From NCBI GenBank assembly GCA_023955635.1, contig JAMXHR010000014.1:1-64000 (forward strand): a stretch of DNA of 64,000 bases, in the 5' to 3' direction. The position numbers and the translations under genes were made by a program. The stretch is from Methanosarcina sp. ERenArc_MAG2. Lineage in GTDB: Archaea > Halobacteriota > Methanosarcinia > Methanosarcinales > Methanosarcinaceae. Shown in pieces: positions 21,439 through 31,063 of the stretch. Positions within the stretch are counted from its first letter, which is position 1. Every line of letters starts with the position of its first letter. The notes under the pieces were generated by a model, which ran no database searches, had not been told where the DNA came from, and saw nothing but the letters and a program-made list of their open reading frames with translations.

Positions 21439-21776
21439 TTACAGCAGACGTGTGGATTCGGTTTGCCGTGGAACTTTAACAACAAGCACTCTGAAGATCC
21501 CATTTCCGGGATTCAGAAGGCTGTGAGGGATCTTTGCAGGACTTTCAATTAACATATCCTTGCTGACTTCCTGTTGTTCGTCGCCAATTTCAACAACGCC
21601 TTTTCCCTCAAGAATATAAAAGAACACATCCACAGGCGTGATATGTTTTTTTAAGGCTTCCCTGGTTTGAGTTCTATATGCACTGCCTGGGCATGTTCGG
21701 TGTCGTAGAGCATCCGGACGCTCACATTATGAGGGTTTGGCTTTTCAGGTGAGGATTTCATCTCGGTAACTTTCAT
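21439..21776 (-). CDS. Cupin domain protein (frameshifted)
   Basis: With one base added this is a complete ~112-residue single-domain cupin. The first part runs from ATG 21776 (MKVTEMKSSPEKPNPHNVSV) to ELKPG. The frame is then lost at the C-run 21660-21662 (GGG on the coding strand): a fourth G gives PGEALKKHITPVDVFFYILEG and continues to the stop at 21439. Cupin motif 1 (HITPVDVFFYILEGKG) has one histidine only, and motif 2 is IPHSLLNPG. Metal-binding residues are thus partly present. The function is unknown. Confidence 0.75.
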
Positions 21777-22053
21777 ATTATTCTCCCCTTTTGACCACAA
21801 TTTTCGGATTTTTCAGTATTATACCGACATATATTATAAATATTGTTAGATCATTTTTACCTGCTCTTTTATAATTCATACTTAATTCTGGTACCCTTCC
21901 CATAATATATGCCTGATACAAATATTTTCATTACCTCTGAGAGCCATTATTAACTTTAACCTTTGAAATCCTGTTTGAGATCAAGGGTTTGAGTTTACAT
22001 ATGGAAAAATTTTAAAGAAAAACAAAGAGCATATGGGGCTGGAAATGGATGTT

Positions 22054-22713
22054 TTACAGCCCTACCTGGGTTTTGAATTTATCAAGGCCCACGTCTTCAA
22101 TGAACTTCCCTAGCCTCTTTTTCGTACCTGAGCTTTTGTAGAAATTAAGAATTCTATCGACTGTTTCAAGAATTTCTTCTTCGGATAATTCCTTTGCGAC
22201 AACCTCGGCAAGTCTTGGCGTTGCGGCTGCAGAGCCTCCGACCATCAGGGTGTATCCTCTGGCAGTGCCCATTACCCCTATATCCTTGATAGCAGGTTCA
22301 GCACATGAATTCGGGCAGCCGGAAACAGCCATCTTTAGCTTTGAAGGCATTTGCATTCCGTGATATTTCTCATCCAGTTTCAGACCCAGGCTTACAGCAT
22401 CCTGCTTTCCTTGCTTGCAGAAAGTTGTCCCTGGACAGAATTTTACGCTTCTTACGCAAAGCCCTATTGCTGCACCTGGCTTTATATCAAGCTCAGCCCA
22501 AACATTATCAAGGTCTTCTTCTTTCAGGCCCACTATTGCAATCCTCTGGGCGGAAGTCATTTTGAGGGCCGCAGCCCCATACTTTTCCGCAACGTCAGCA
22601 ATTCTCCTGAGGGTTGCCGGGTCCACAATTCCTCCGGGAATATGGGGGGCGATTGCGTAGGTTTCACGGTCTCTCTGAACGATTGCGCCTTTTTCCGGTA
22701 AGTTGTCTTTCAT
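22054..22713 (-). CDS. Small sulfite/nitrite reductase-like siroheme protein
   Basis: This ~219-residue protein is a minimal nitrite/sulfite-reductase unit. The N-terminal ferredoxin-like part (APHIPGGIVDPATLRRIADV) is followed by the siroheme-[4Fe-4S] cysteines: CPGTTFCKQG and SGCPNSCAEP. Family knowledge: such small siroheme proteins occur in methanogens beside or instead of F420-dependent sulfite reductase; their substrates are not settled. ATG 22713 (MKDNLPEKG) is preferred over TTG 22731. It is divergently transcribed from the HxlR regulator across a 137-bp spacer, which suggests control by it. Confidence 0.85.
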   Translation of the reverse strand: MKDNLPEKGAIVQRDRETYAIAPHIPGGIVDPATLRRIADVAEKYGAAALKMTSAQRIAIVGLKEEDLDNVWAELDIKPGAAIGLCVRSVKFCPGTTFCKQGKQDAVSLGLKLDEKYHGMQMPSKLKMAVSGCPNSCAEPAIKDIGVMGTARGYTLMVGGSAAATPRLAEVVAKELSEEEILETVDRILNFYKSSGTKKRLGKFIEDVGLDKFKTQVGL

Positions 22714-22765
22714 GATTGATCCTTGCTCCAAATTTTTATAATATATTTTAAAAAGTAAGTTTTAT

Positions 22766-22820
22766 AAATTGTATCATATAATAGTATTCTTTTGATACCA
22801 GTATATAAGAGATACTAATT
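22766..22820. promoter_or_regulatory. Possible operator between siroheme protein and HxlR gene
   Basis: GTATC (22771), GATAC (22794) and GATAC (22811) form inverted and direct half-sites (longer context TTGTATCATAT and AGAGATACTAAT) in the shared promoter region. Divergent HxlR regulators usually bind such intergenic dyads; binding is inferred. Confidence 0.35.
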
Positions 22821-22850
22821 TATATATTAAACAGTTTCTATGTTTATACT

Positions 22851-23207
22851 ATGAAAGACTGCACAGTCTACAAGACTATGAATATCATCGGAAAAAGATG
22901 GACAATTCATATCCTCCTGGAGTTGCACAAAGGAGAAAAGAAAGAAAAACGCTTTAACGAGCTGAAAAGGAAACTTGAATACATAACCCCGAAAATACTC
23001 TCTGAGAGGCTGACAGAACTGGAAACTGAGGGTCTGATTAAAAAAAGGGTTGATGACTCGACAAATCCCCCAAAATCCGAGTATTACCTGACCGAAAGTG
23101 GGATGGATTTCGTAAAGATAATACAGGCGATTAAACGCTGGGGGCTGAAGTGGAAATTCCAGAATGAAGAGTGCGAAAAAGCTATTTGCATGTACTGTGA
23201 TCACTGA
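22851..23207 (+). CDS. HxlR-family transcriptional regulator
   Basis: This 118-residue winged-helix protein has the typical HxlR sequence: a conserved N-terminal cysteine (MKDCTVYKTMNIIGKRWTIHI), then RFNELKRKLEYITPKILSERL as the recognition region, and SEYYLTESG in the wing. Cysteines at the C-terminus (CEKAICMYCDH), together with Cys4, might sense redox or electrophiles; that is inference. It is divergent from the siroheme protein. Confidence 0.88.
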   Translation: MKDCTVYKTMNIIGKRWTIHILLELHKGEKKEKRFNELKRKLEYITPKILSERLTELETEGLIKKRVDDSTNPPKSEYYLTESGMDFVKIIQAIKRWGLKWKFQNEECEKAICMYCDH

Positions 23208-23431
23208 AACTCAGTGGTCATAGAAAATGAAGTGAGTTCAAACCACTGAAAGCATGGGATAAAGAAGACAGCAGCATAATTATTTTCAGTACTCTCTGTG
23301 TTTTTCGTGATTGTGAAGTTTGTCCTGAGTTTCCCCTAACTTTCAGCGTTTTCCACTTCTTTTTAAGAACCTGTAGAGCCGAAGTTATTAAGTGTAAATA
23401 TTTAAGTTCTGAACTATAATCTACATCTATT

Positions 23432-23605
23432 CTGCAAGTAATCCGGGAGATTAAAGGGCTTAGATGTTACTCGGCTCCCGAAGAGATTGAGGATACGATT
23501 GATATTGTGGTTTTTGCAGTCCTGGCATCTTCTCCTGTTCTTGAAATTCTTAATAGTCATGTGGAAAATATAAGAGGTACAGTAATTAAAAGAAAGATAA
23601 ATTAA
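23432..23605 (+). pseudogene. Remnant resembling an acyl-CoA synthetase CoA-binding domain
   Basis: A 57-codon open stretch without start codon reads IKGLRCYSAPEEIEDTIDIV then VFAVLASSPVLEILNSH and ENIRGTVI. This resembles the second half of the CoA-binding Rossmann domain of NDP-forming acyl-CoA synthetases (pattern GLKxYPSxxDIPxxVDLAVI). It has stops on both sides. The resemblance is by eye and modest. The spacer 23208-23431 before it holds nothing else. Confidence 0.3.
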
Positions 23606-23643
23606 CACAGTTAACCTATTTATTCTTTCTTTTCTCTTACTAT

Positions 23644-23760
23644 TAGGACTTACGCAGTTGAACAGAAAAACAGCAACACTAAATACTTAACTGTCTAAAT
23701 CCTACTAATTCCGATGATGCTACTCGTACTTGATTTGGTACTTCAAGTGCGTAAGTCCTA
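23644..23760. mobile_element. Miniature element, family 1, copy B
   Basis: This 117-bp element is bounded by TAGGACTTACGCA and TGCGTAAGTCCTA. It is flanked on both sides by the 5-bp direct repeat ACTAT (target-site duplication). It has no ORF. Confidence 0.85.
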
Positions 23761-23951
23761 ACTATTTTAAATCAGAAGTTGCATTCAGAGATTTCTTTCT
23801 AATAATATTATTGTTTTATTATTGTTTTAGTCGTCCATTTGTATTCCGTTGTTATTATTTCACACTAATCGTAATAACGTCTAGCCTCGTTCTTTTTCCG
23901 TAAATTTGGCGTTTGTAGAGCCCTCGTGTTACAAAAGCATCAAAACGCAAT

Positions 23952-24089
23952 CAAAAGTCTCGTTGGGTATTCTATTTTGAAAACACCAATCCTGTATCAG
24001 GGAACGATCAAATGGAATACATTAGATCAATTTATTCTGAATACAGATATCACGCAATTTTGTCAAGGAAATTACCACTGTGGTATTGA
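23952..24089 (+). pseudogene. Methyltransferase 3'-end remnant
   Basis: The frame through 23961-24089 encodes NQKSRWVFYFENTN, then RSIYSEYRYHAILSRKLPLWY and a stop. The segment SIYSEYRYHAILSR closely resembles SMYYEYRYHTILSK near the C-terminus of the methyltransferase at 24433-25213. I read this as the eroded tail of a tandem paralogue. No start codon is present. The rest of 23761-24432 is AT-rich and holds no clear gene. Confidence 0.35.
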
Positions 24090-24432
24090 AACAATTCTCC
24101 GTGGAATTTAAAATAAATTTCGAATTAAATTAATCGTGAGGCCTGTATAAATTATATAATTACTTATAAATATTTTTACAAAAGTAAGTTATTATACAAT
24201 TTGGGTTATTTATTGTAAAAATCTGTTCTCAGTAGAGGAATTTCCGAAGGCAAGTCAGGACTTATTTTCAGAACAAATATTTCAATAAGTATATAAAATC
24301 GTGTGATATTTGTAGTACTAAACATATTTTTTATATAAGCTTCAAAGAGATGTAATCATTTTCACTTTTGCCTTGATTGCTGATTTACTTCCGTAAATGG
24401 CAAGGACAGAGAAAAGGAAAGAGGTATTCGGT

Positions 24433-25213
24433 ATGGAAACAGTATTAAATAGATCAAAGTTTTCCTGGGCAGAATATTTTTCGGACAAAAAGACGGGGGT
24501 CACAGGTATTCTACAGAAGAATTCCTTTTAAAGAGGCTAAGGAAAAACTTTTTCATTTAAATGGAGGTAAATCTCTTCTCGATTTTGGATGCGGAGCTGG
24601 AGAACTTCTAATATACTACGTGCCAAATTATGAGAGGGTAGTGGGGGCTGACTTTTCAAATTCCATGCTTTTTGAAGCGGAAAAGAAAATGTGGCAGCAG
24701 AACTACAAGAATGTAGACTTAATCCTTGCCGACGACGAAACAATCTGGGACAAGTTGAATTTATCTTTTGATCGGATTACTGCGACAGAAGTGATTCAGT
24801 ACATGACGCCTGAACAGATAGATGCTTTTATCCAGCATGCATCCAACTACCTCAACGAAGAAGGGAAAATAGTCCTTTTTGATATAATTGACCCCAGGCT
24901 GTATTCTTTGTGGAAAGTCGGATGGTTTTCACAGAACTTCAGATTCTGGAAAACTTTGCCTAGGGTTGGTATGGGATACTTTAAGCAAATATCTGCCATT
25001 TTGAAAAATCGTCCCCGAGATATAATTGGAGATTCTCACAGTCCTTACCTGATTGAAAAAATTGCCAATAAGCACGGCTTCAAAACGGAACATGTAAAGT
25101 CTATGTACTATGAGTACAGGTACCATACGATATTATCGAAGGATATTATGAGACCTCTCAGGATATGTGAAGCTTTAGCAGAGGGTTTAAGGTCCTCATA
25201 CTTCACAACTTAA
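24433..25213 (+). CDS. Class I SAM-dependent methyltransferase (frameshifted)
   Basis: Reading through one frameshift gives a ~259-residue enzyme. The N-terminus (METVLNRSKFSWAEYFSDKK) runs into GGGGG at 24495-24499. Removing one G restores TGSQVFYRRIPFKEAKEKLF and joins the main body. The SAM-binding motif I is LLDFGCGAGELL, with an acidic post-I residue (GADFSNSM) and motif near LILADDE. The C-terminal half (YRYHTILSKDIMRPLRICEA) is not diagnostic of a substrate. It is monocistronic. A similar C-terminal fragment lies upstream (23952-24089), suggesting past duplication. Confidence 0.75.
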
Positions 25214-25410
25214 TTATAAAACGTGCGATGTAATTATAAATTCCTTTCTGTACTTTTCAGAAGCTGTTGTTTTTACGTCCGGTCCGACCCCTTACTCAAG
25301 CATTTCTCTAAACAGATGGGTTTGATTATTCTCATTTACTGAAGCTGGTCTGCACTTCACCCATTAAATTTTAAGGTATGTACAAAAATTATAAATAGAA
25401 TCCAATATTA

Positions 25411-25450
25411 TTTGTTAGAAATCTAACAAATTCTAACCAACCAATTGGTT
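25411..25450. promoter_or_regulatory. Twin palindromes upstream of the MacB-type ABC operon
   Basis: TTTGTTAGA-AA-TCTAACAAA (25411-25430) is a perfect 20-bp dyad, and AACCAATTGGTT (25439-25450) is a perfect 12-bp palindrome 8 bp later. They lie about 180-220 bp before the ATPase start. Such sites are typical of TetR- or MarR-type repressors; no such gene is adjacent. The remainder of 25214-25628 has no gene. Confidence 0.55.
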
Positions 25451-25628
25451 AAAACCTTCACAATAAACATTTTGCGCTGACTTTCACATCTTATTTGCAG
25501 AAATTTCCAGAAGTACAATATTCGTAAATTCGCAAGTTTTCGAGTCTCTAAGTATGTGAAAACCTGAAAAGAAGATTTAAAATAAATTCATAGAGATCAG
25601 ACAGCGTGCGGAACTTTAGAGGTATAAA

Positions 25629-26455
25629 ATGCAATCAAATATTACAGAGGCACTAAACAAATCATTTAATTTCATTGATCAGAAAGGTCTTTTTGAAGCT
25701 AATAATCATACTGATACTCGTAACGTTGCTGCCATATCAGGGTACAATCCTCTCATCAAACTTACCGATGTCTGGAAAATTTATCAGATGGGAGAGGTTG
25801 AGTTTGCAGCCCTTAAGGGAATAAACCTGGAAATCTACGAGGGGAGTTTCTGGTTGTTCTCGGGCCCAGCGGAAGCGGGAAAAGTACACTTATGAATCTG
25901 CTCGGCTGCCTGGATATACCATCTAAAGGTAAGGTTTGCCTGAATTCAAAAGACATATCTGAACTTGATGAATCAGAGCTTGCCCTCATCAGAGGACAGA
26001 TGATCGGATTTATTTTCCAGAGTTTCAACCTTATTCCCACCCTCAGTACGGAAGAAAACGTACTCTTACCCCTGGAATTCCAGGAAGAGGACAGGCAAAT
26101 CTCCCGCCAAAAAGCAGCATACCTGCTTGATATTGTCGGACTTACGGACAAGAAAAAGAACCTTCCTTCTCAGCTTTCAGGCGGGCAGAGGCAGAGAGTT
26201 GCAATTGCTCGTTCTCTCGCCGTTAACCCACCTATAATCCTGGCAGACGAACCTACAGGAAACCTGGATACCAAGACAGGGGACTATATCCTGGGGTTTC
26301 TGGACGGGCTGCACGAAAGAGAAGGAAAGACAATCATTATTGTAACCCATGATCTTGACATTGTAAAGTATGCAACAAGAGTTGTGTACATCAGAGATGG
26401 GGAGATCGAAAAAATAGAAAAACGAACGAAAAATGAACCTGAGGGATTAAAATGA
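25629..26455 (+). CDS. MacB/LolD-type ABC transporter ATP-binding protein (frameshifted)
   Basis: This is a ~275-residue ATPase with an unusual ~45-residue N-terminal extension before [18 protein letters not shown]. The frame is lost at GGGG 25841-25844. One more G restores [19 protein letters not shown] (Walker A) and continues as MNLLGCLD. The Q-loop is [14 protein letters not shown], the signature is [16 protein letters not shown], Walker B is [12 protein letters not shown], and the H-loop is IVTHDLD. This is the MacB/LolD/FtsE class that works with FtsX-like permeases. The stop overlaps the start of the next gene (ATGA at 26452-26455), so the three genes form one operon. Confidence 0.85.
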
Positions 26456-27822
26456 AAAAGTTCTCTTTGCTAACACTTTTACTGCTGTTTTCAGCATTCA
26501 TATGCCTGGGAGCCGGGACAGCACTTGGCTCAAACGGAAACATAAACTCCGCATCCTTGGATGTAAATCTAACTAATCAGAATCCTGATTATGCTCGTCC
26601 GGGAGAACCTGTTGAACTCACTGCCAGCGTGCAGAATGTAGGAAATGCTGAACTGAAAGACATAACTGTTACAGTCAATCCCGAATATCCTTTCAGCAAA
26701 ATATCAGGAGAAAATCTTGTAAAAGAGATCTCCTACCTTAATGCACGGCAGGATGATGACGATGCAGCAGTCCTTAAATTCAAGCTTATGACAGATGCCA
26801 ACGCTTCAGAAGGCACATATGATATTGATATTACCACCACTGCGAAAGAAAGCGGAGCCTCATCAAACACAGTTACTACTACAAAAACAGTCCAGCTGGA
26901 GATCAGGGGTAAGGAATACGCTCAGATTGTGACCATAAACAAGGCGAATATTGACATAGCAAAGGAAGAGCCTCTTGAATTCATCATAACGAATACGGGA
27001 AACTCACCTCTGAAAAATATGGTAGTCTCCTGGAAAGATCCGAAAGGGGCAATTCTACCGGTATACTCGGACAACACCAAATACATTAAATATCTCGAAG
27101 CAGGCCAATCAGTAACCGTTGCTTATTCAGTAATGGCAGATGTAAACGCAGACCCGGGACTCTACACTCTGGATGTAAACCTTAGCTTTGAAGACTATGA
27201 ATCCAATACAAAAAGTATACAGACCACAGCAGGGCTTTTCGTAGGCGGAGAGACAGACTTTGATGTTTCCTTTTCGGAAAGTGATCAGGGAGAGATTTCT
27301 CTTTCCGTTGCAAATGTAGGCAACAATATGGCATATTCGGTAAAAGTATCGGTGCCGGACCAGGATGATTACAGGGTGTCGGGAAGCTCGTCCACGATTG
27401 TGGGAAATCTTGAGAAAGGAGACTACACAATCGCTTCTTTCAACGTTGCGAGCTCACAGGGTGCAGGAGGGAGTCCCGAAGCATCACCGGATAATACAAA
27501 ATCCAGTGGTAAAGGAGAAAATGCAACTTCCGTTTCAATGGATTCCAATCCACTGAAAGTCCAGATTGAGTATACGGATGCAAAGGGAGAAAGAATAACA
27601 GTTAACAAGGAAGTAAAACTCGAGACAACTTCCACAGGAAATATGACTGCACAGGGACCAGGAGGCCAAAGAAGCAGCGGATTTGGTTCATACCTGCTTT
27701 ACATCGTGTTAATAGTGCTTGCCGGAGGGGTATTTGTGTACCGGAAGAAAATACAGGAAAAAATCCAGGCAAGGAGAATAGAAAAATCCGGTAATAAAAA
27801 GCCTGAAGACCCCCAGGCCTGA
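26452..27822 (+). CDS. Secreted/anchored CARDB-like (COG1361-type) protein of ABC operon
   Basis: This 456-residue protein has a clear signal peptide ([21 protein letters not shown]), two or three tandem Ig-like domains of the CARDB/NPCBM-associated type (PGEPVELTASVQNVGNAEL; EEPLEFIITNTGNSPLKN; GEISLSVANVGNNMAYSV), a serine/glycine-rich linker, and one C-terminal membrane helix (YLLYIVLIVLAGGVFVY) before a basic tail. It sits between the ATPase and the MacB permease, where bacteria would have the MacA periplasmic adaptor. It may be the archaeal extracytoplasmic partner; that is inferred from position only. Confidence 0.8.
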   Translation: MKKFSLLTLLLLFSAFICLGAGTALGSNGNINSASLDVNLTNQNPDYARPGEPVELTASVQNVGNAELKDITVTVNPEYPFSKISGENLVKEISYLNARQDDDDAAVLKFKLMTDANASEGTYDIDITTTAKESGASSNTVTTTKTVQLEIRGKEYAQIVTINKANIDIAKEEPLEFIITNTGNSPLKNMVVSWKDPKGAILPVYSDNTKYIKYLEAGQSVTVAYSVMADVNADPGLYTLDVNLSFEDYESNTKSIQTTAGLFVGGETDFDVSFSESDQGEISLSVANVGNNMAYSVKVSVPDQDDYRVSGSSSTIVGNLEKGDYTIASFNVASSQGAGGSPEASPDNTKSSGKGENATSVSMDSNPLKVQIEYTDAKGERITVNKEVKLETTSTGNMTAQGPGGQRSSGFGSYLLYIVLIVLAGGVFVYRKKIQEKIQARRIEKSGNKKPEDPQA

Positions 27823-27858
27823 GAAGAGCAGCATCAATATGGAACGGAAGGAAGCAAG

Positions 27859-29107
27859 ATGAGAAACGCAACTTATCTGAAAATGGCTCTGAACATGCTC
27901 CTGCACAGCAAACTCCGGAGCTGGCTAACTATTATCGGAATCGTTATAGGGGTTGGAGCAGTTGTCGGGATTATTTCTCTGGGGGATGCTATGGAGGCAA
28001 GCGTACAGAGCAGGCTCGCCGACATGGACCTTACAAGCATCACGATAACATCGGGATATTCAAAAGCTCAGTCGCATATGCCTGGACAGGGGAACAACAA
28101 TTGGGGAAGAGGTGGTACTACGACTGATGTCCAGCTGACAGATCACGATATCGATGCTCTCCAGGGTATAAAAGGCATAACGTACGTTACAGGTGAGATT
28201 TCCGGCAGAGAGGAAGTGAGCTACACCGGAGAGAACGCAACCCTTTCTATCGATGGAGTGGATCCTCAGGTCTGGCAATACATGAACTCTCTTGAGGTAG
28301 AATCCGGAAGGCTTCTAGAACCGGCAGACAAGTATGTTGCAGTTATCGGTAGCGGAGTTGCCAGTGGAATTTATAAAAAAGACATTGGAATTAACCAGAT
28401 TATAACGATCAACGGTAAGTCTGTGAGAGTCGTCGGAATCCTGAAAGAAGAAGGTGGAGGTGGGGACAATCATATATACATGCCGATAGATGCCTCAGTG
28501 AACCTGATTACAGATGCGAAAAAAGACGTCTTTGACTCCATCAACGTAAAAGCTCAGAATGTAGATGTAGTAGATACAGTAGTCACGACGATTGAAAAAA
28601 GCTCATGATTTCCAGACATATCTCCAACGAGGATGAAAGAGACTTTTCCGTAACCGCCTTAAAGTCCATGGCTCAGTCAGTTACCAGCATGATTTCCTCG
28701 ATGACTCTCTTTTTGGGAGCTATTGCTGCCGTCTCACTGGTTGTAGGAGCTGTGGGAATTGCAAACACGATGTTTACTTCTGTTCTTGAAAAGACAAGGA
28801 AATCGGAACTATGAAAGCCATTGGGGCGAAAAATCGAGATATTCTTATGATATTCATCTTCAACTCCGCAATGGTGGGGCTTGTTGGAGGTATCCTTGGG
28901 ATTATACTGGGAGGACTTGTCTCAGCTCTCTTCCCGATGATTGGCGTGACCATGACAAGGGGAGGAAGCGGGAGTGACATGTCTCTTTCCCCTGGCCTGA
29001 TGATTTTTGGACTAACTCTCGCTGTCCTTATTGGTGTAATCTCAGGAGCAGTACCCGCATACAGGGCTTCAAAAATGAAGCCTGTAGACGCTTTGAGGTA
29101 CGAGTAA
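27859..29107 (+). CDS. MacB-type ABC transporter permease (two frameshifts)
   Basis: With two bases restored this is a 416-residue FtsX/MacB permease. The first membrane helix follows LKMALNMLLHSKLRSWLTII; a large extracytoplasmic MacB_PCD domain comes next (residues ~40-235); then three C-terminal helices (SSMTLFLGAIAAVSLVVGAVG; FIFNSAMVGLVGGILGIILG; PGLMIFGLTLAVLIGVISG), ending PAYRASKMKPVDALRYE. Frame breaks are at the A-run 28595-28600 (one A restores IEKKLMISRHISNED) and GG 28798-28799 (one G restores KTREIGTMKAIGAKN). RBS GGAAGG precedes ATG 27859. It exports an unknown substrate with the preceding ATPase. Confidence 0.85.
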
Positions 29108-29252
29108 CAGGAAACCTGGACTGCTTAGAGTTATGAAGATTCTTGGATGAGACTTAAAGAAGAGTTCGAGTTCGGAAAAGGGACGTTGAGAAAAGCTGAA
29201 AGTTAAAAGGGAAGCTTTTAGAAAAACGAATAATTAAGGAAGATGCAATAAA

Positions 29253-30688
29253 ATGGAAAGTAACCAATATGAAAGTAATATTTCTGCCGTCAATGCAGGA
29301 AAAACAGAAACCTCTGGTGTAAAAACACTAACTGGGGATCCCAAAAAAGCTATAGTGAAACTGGCAATCCCAATGGTTATTGCGATGTCAGTACAGACAC
29401 TCTATAGTCTGGTTGATACTTACTGGGTTTCCGGGCTTGGAGCAGACGCCCTTGCAGCAATGGGTTTCGTATTCCCGTTTTTCTTCATCAGCATGGCTTT
29501 ATCCAATGGATTAGGTATAGGAGGAGGAGCTGCAATCTCCCGAATGATAGGAGCCAGAAATAAAGCAGGTGCAGATAATGTAGCAGTACACACAATAATT
29601 ATAATGATTTTGCTATCGGTTCTATTTACAATTCCTTTTTATATCTTTGCACCTCAAATCTTTACCTTTGTAGGAGCCGGAAAAACTACAGGTCTTGCAG
29701 TTGCATATGCCAGAGCTATTTTCCTTGGGAGCATTGTAATATTTTTTTCCAACGTGGCTAATGCAATCCTTCGAAGCGAGGGAGATTCAAAGCGAGCTAT
29801 GAAAGCTATGATTATAGGCGGAGTCCTGAACATTGTCCTTGATCCTATATTCATCTACACTCTAAATATGGGAATCGCAGGTGCAGCCTGGGCGACGGTG
29901 CTTTCCATCGCGATATCTTCTCTTATGATGGCTAACTGGCTTTTCTTCAAAAAGAATACTTATGTGAATTTCAATTTCAAGGATTTTCATTTTGAAAGGA
30001 AGATTGTAAAAGATATCGTAGATGTCGCATTTCCGGCTTCGGCCCAGCAACTTTCCATGTCACTGTCAATGGTATTCTTGAACTTTATAATTGTACTTGT
30101 AAGTAATACTGATGGGGTGGCAGTATATTCTACAGGATGGAGAATAGCGACAATTGCAATGGCTCCTTTAATAGGAATATCAACCGCTGTAATTTCAGTA
30201 ACCGGAGCTGCGATCGGGGCGCGTGATTATATAAAAGCAAAAGTTGTTCTTTCCTACTCAACAAGACTCGGATTTCTTATAGAGTGTGTAGCCGGAGTTT
30301 TGATATTTATCTTTGCCACGCCAATAGCTTCCATATTTACACAATCTGAAGGGGAGCCCATATAACAGCTGATCTTTCTCACTTCCTGAGGGTTATGTGC
30401 CTGTTCTACCCAACCGCAGCACTTGGTTTTTTCTCCTCTTCTTTTTTCCAGGGAGCGGGCAAGGGCATGAATTCTCTGATTGCAACCCTTCTGAGAACTA
30501 TTGTTTTTACTCCCATTTTTGCAGCGCTTTTAGCTTTCACCTTTAATATGGGACAGGAAGGGGCCTGGTGGGGAATGGTCATAGGCAACGGAATAGGCTC
30601 TCTGTTAATGTATGTCTGGGCGGGGTATTTCCTGAGAGCACTTTTAAAAACAGAGCCTCTGGCAAAGGTCGATGGAGTTGCGGCCTGA
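29253..30688 (+). CDS. MATE-family multidrug/Na+ efflux protein (frameshifted)
   Basis: Reading through one frameshift gives a 478-residue, 12-helix exporter. The first domain includes LAIPMVIAMSVQTLYSLVDT and ISRMIGARNKAGADNVAV; the second begins near VDVAFPASAQQLSMSLSMVF. The frame is lost at GGGG 30351-30354. One more G gives TQSEGGAHITADLSHFLRVM and continues to FYPTAALGFFSSSFFQGAGK and the stop at 30688. MATE proteins use Na+ or H+ gradients to expel cationic compounds. It begins 145 bp after the ABC operon, same strand. A decayed paralogue lies at 33482-33685. Confidence 0.85.
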
Positions 30689-30903
30689 AACAGACAGGAC
30701 TCTTTCTTTAATTTCTTTTTCAACCGCAATGTATCTTATTTAAATTGATTAAGAACCTGTAAATCATTTAATATTTTTATCAGAGTTCTCTCTCTTTCAG
30801 TCCAATATAAAAACAAAACGCACTTATTTTTATTTAACTATCAAAGTCAGGTTAAAAGGGCAAGGAACAGAGTAAGAAGGCGGCAGAGGATTAAAGAGAT
30901 TCA

Positions 30904-30980
30904 AAAAGGAAAAAGAAGAGAAAAAAGAAGAGAAAATAGGAAATAGAAAAAAAGAAGAGAAAAAAGAAGAGAAAAGATAG
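30904..30980. repeat. Purine-rich low-complexity repeat (AAGAAGAGAAAA)
   Basis: Degenerate tandem units of GAAAAAAGAAGA occupy the spacer between the MATE and KUP genes. The strand bias is extreme (almost only A and G). No gene is seen in 30689-31063. Confidence 0.7.
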
Positions 30981-31063
30981 GAACGAATTCTTCCTTTTCC
31001 TTGACCTGGGTTTTTATCTTTTATTTTTATTCGGAGGCAGGGGGGATGTTGCCTTCTTATTTT

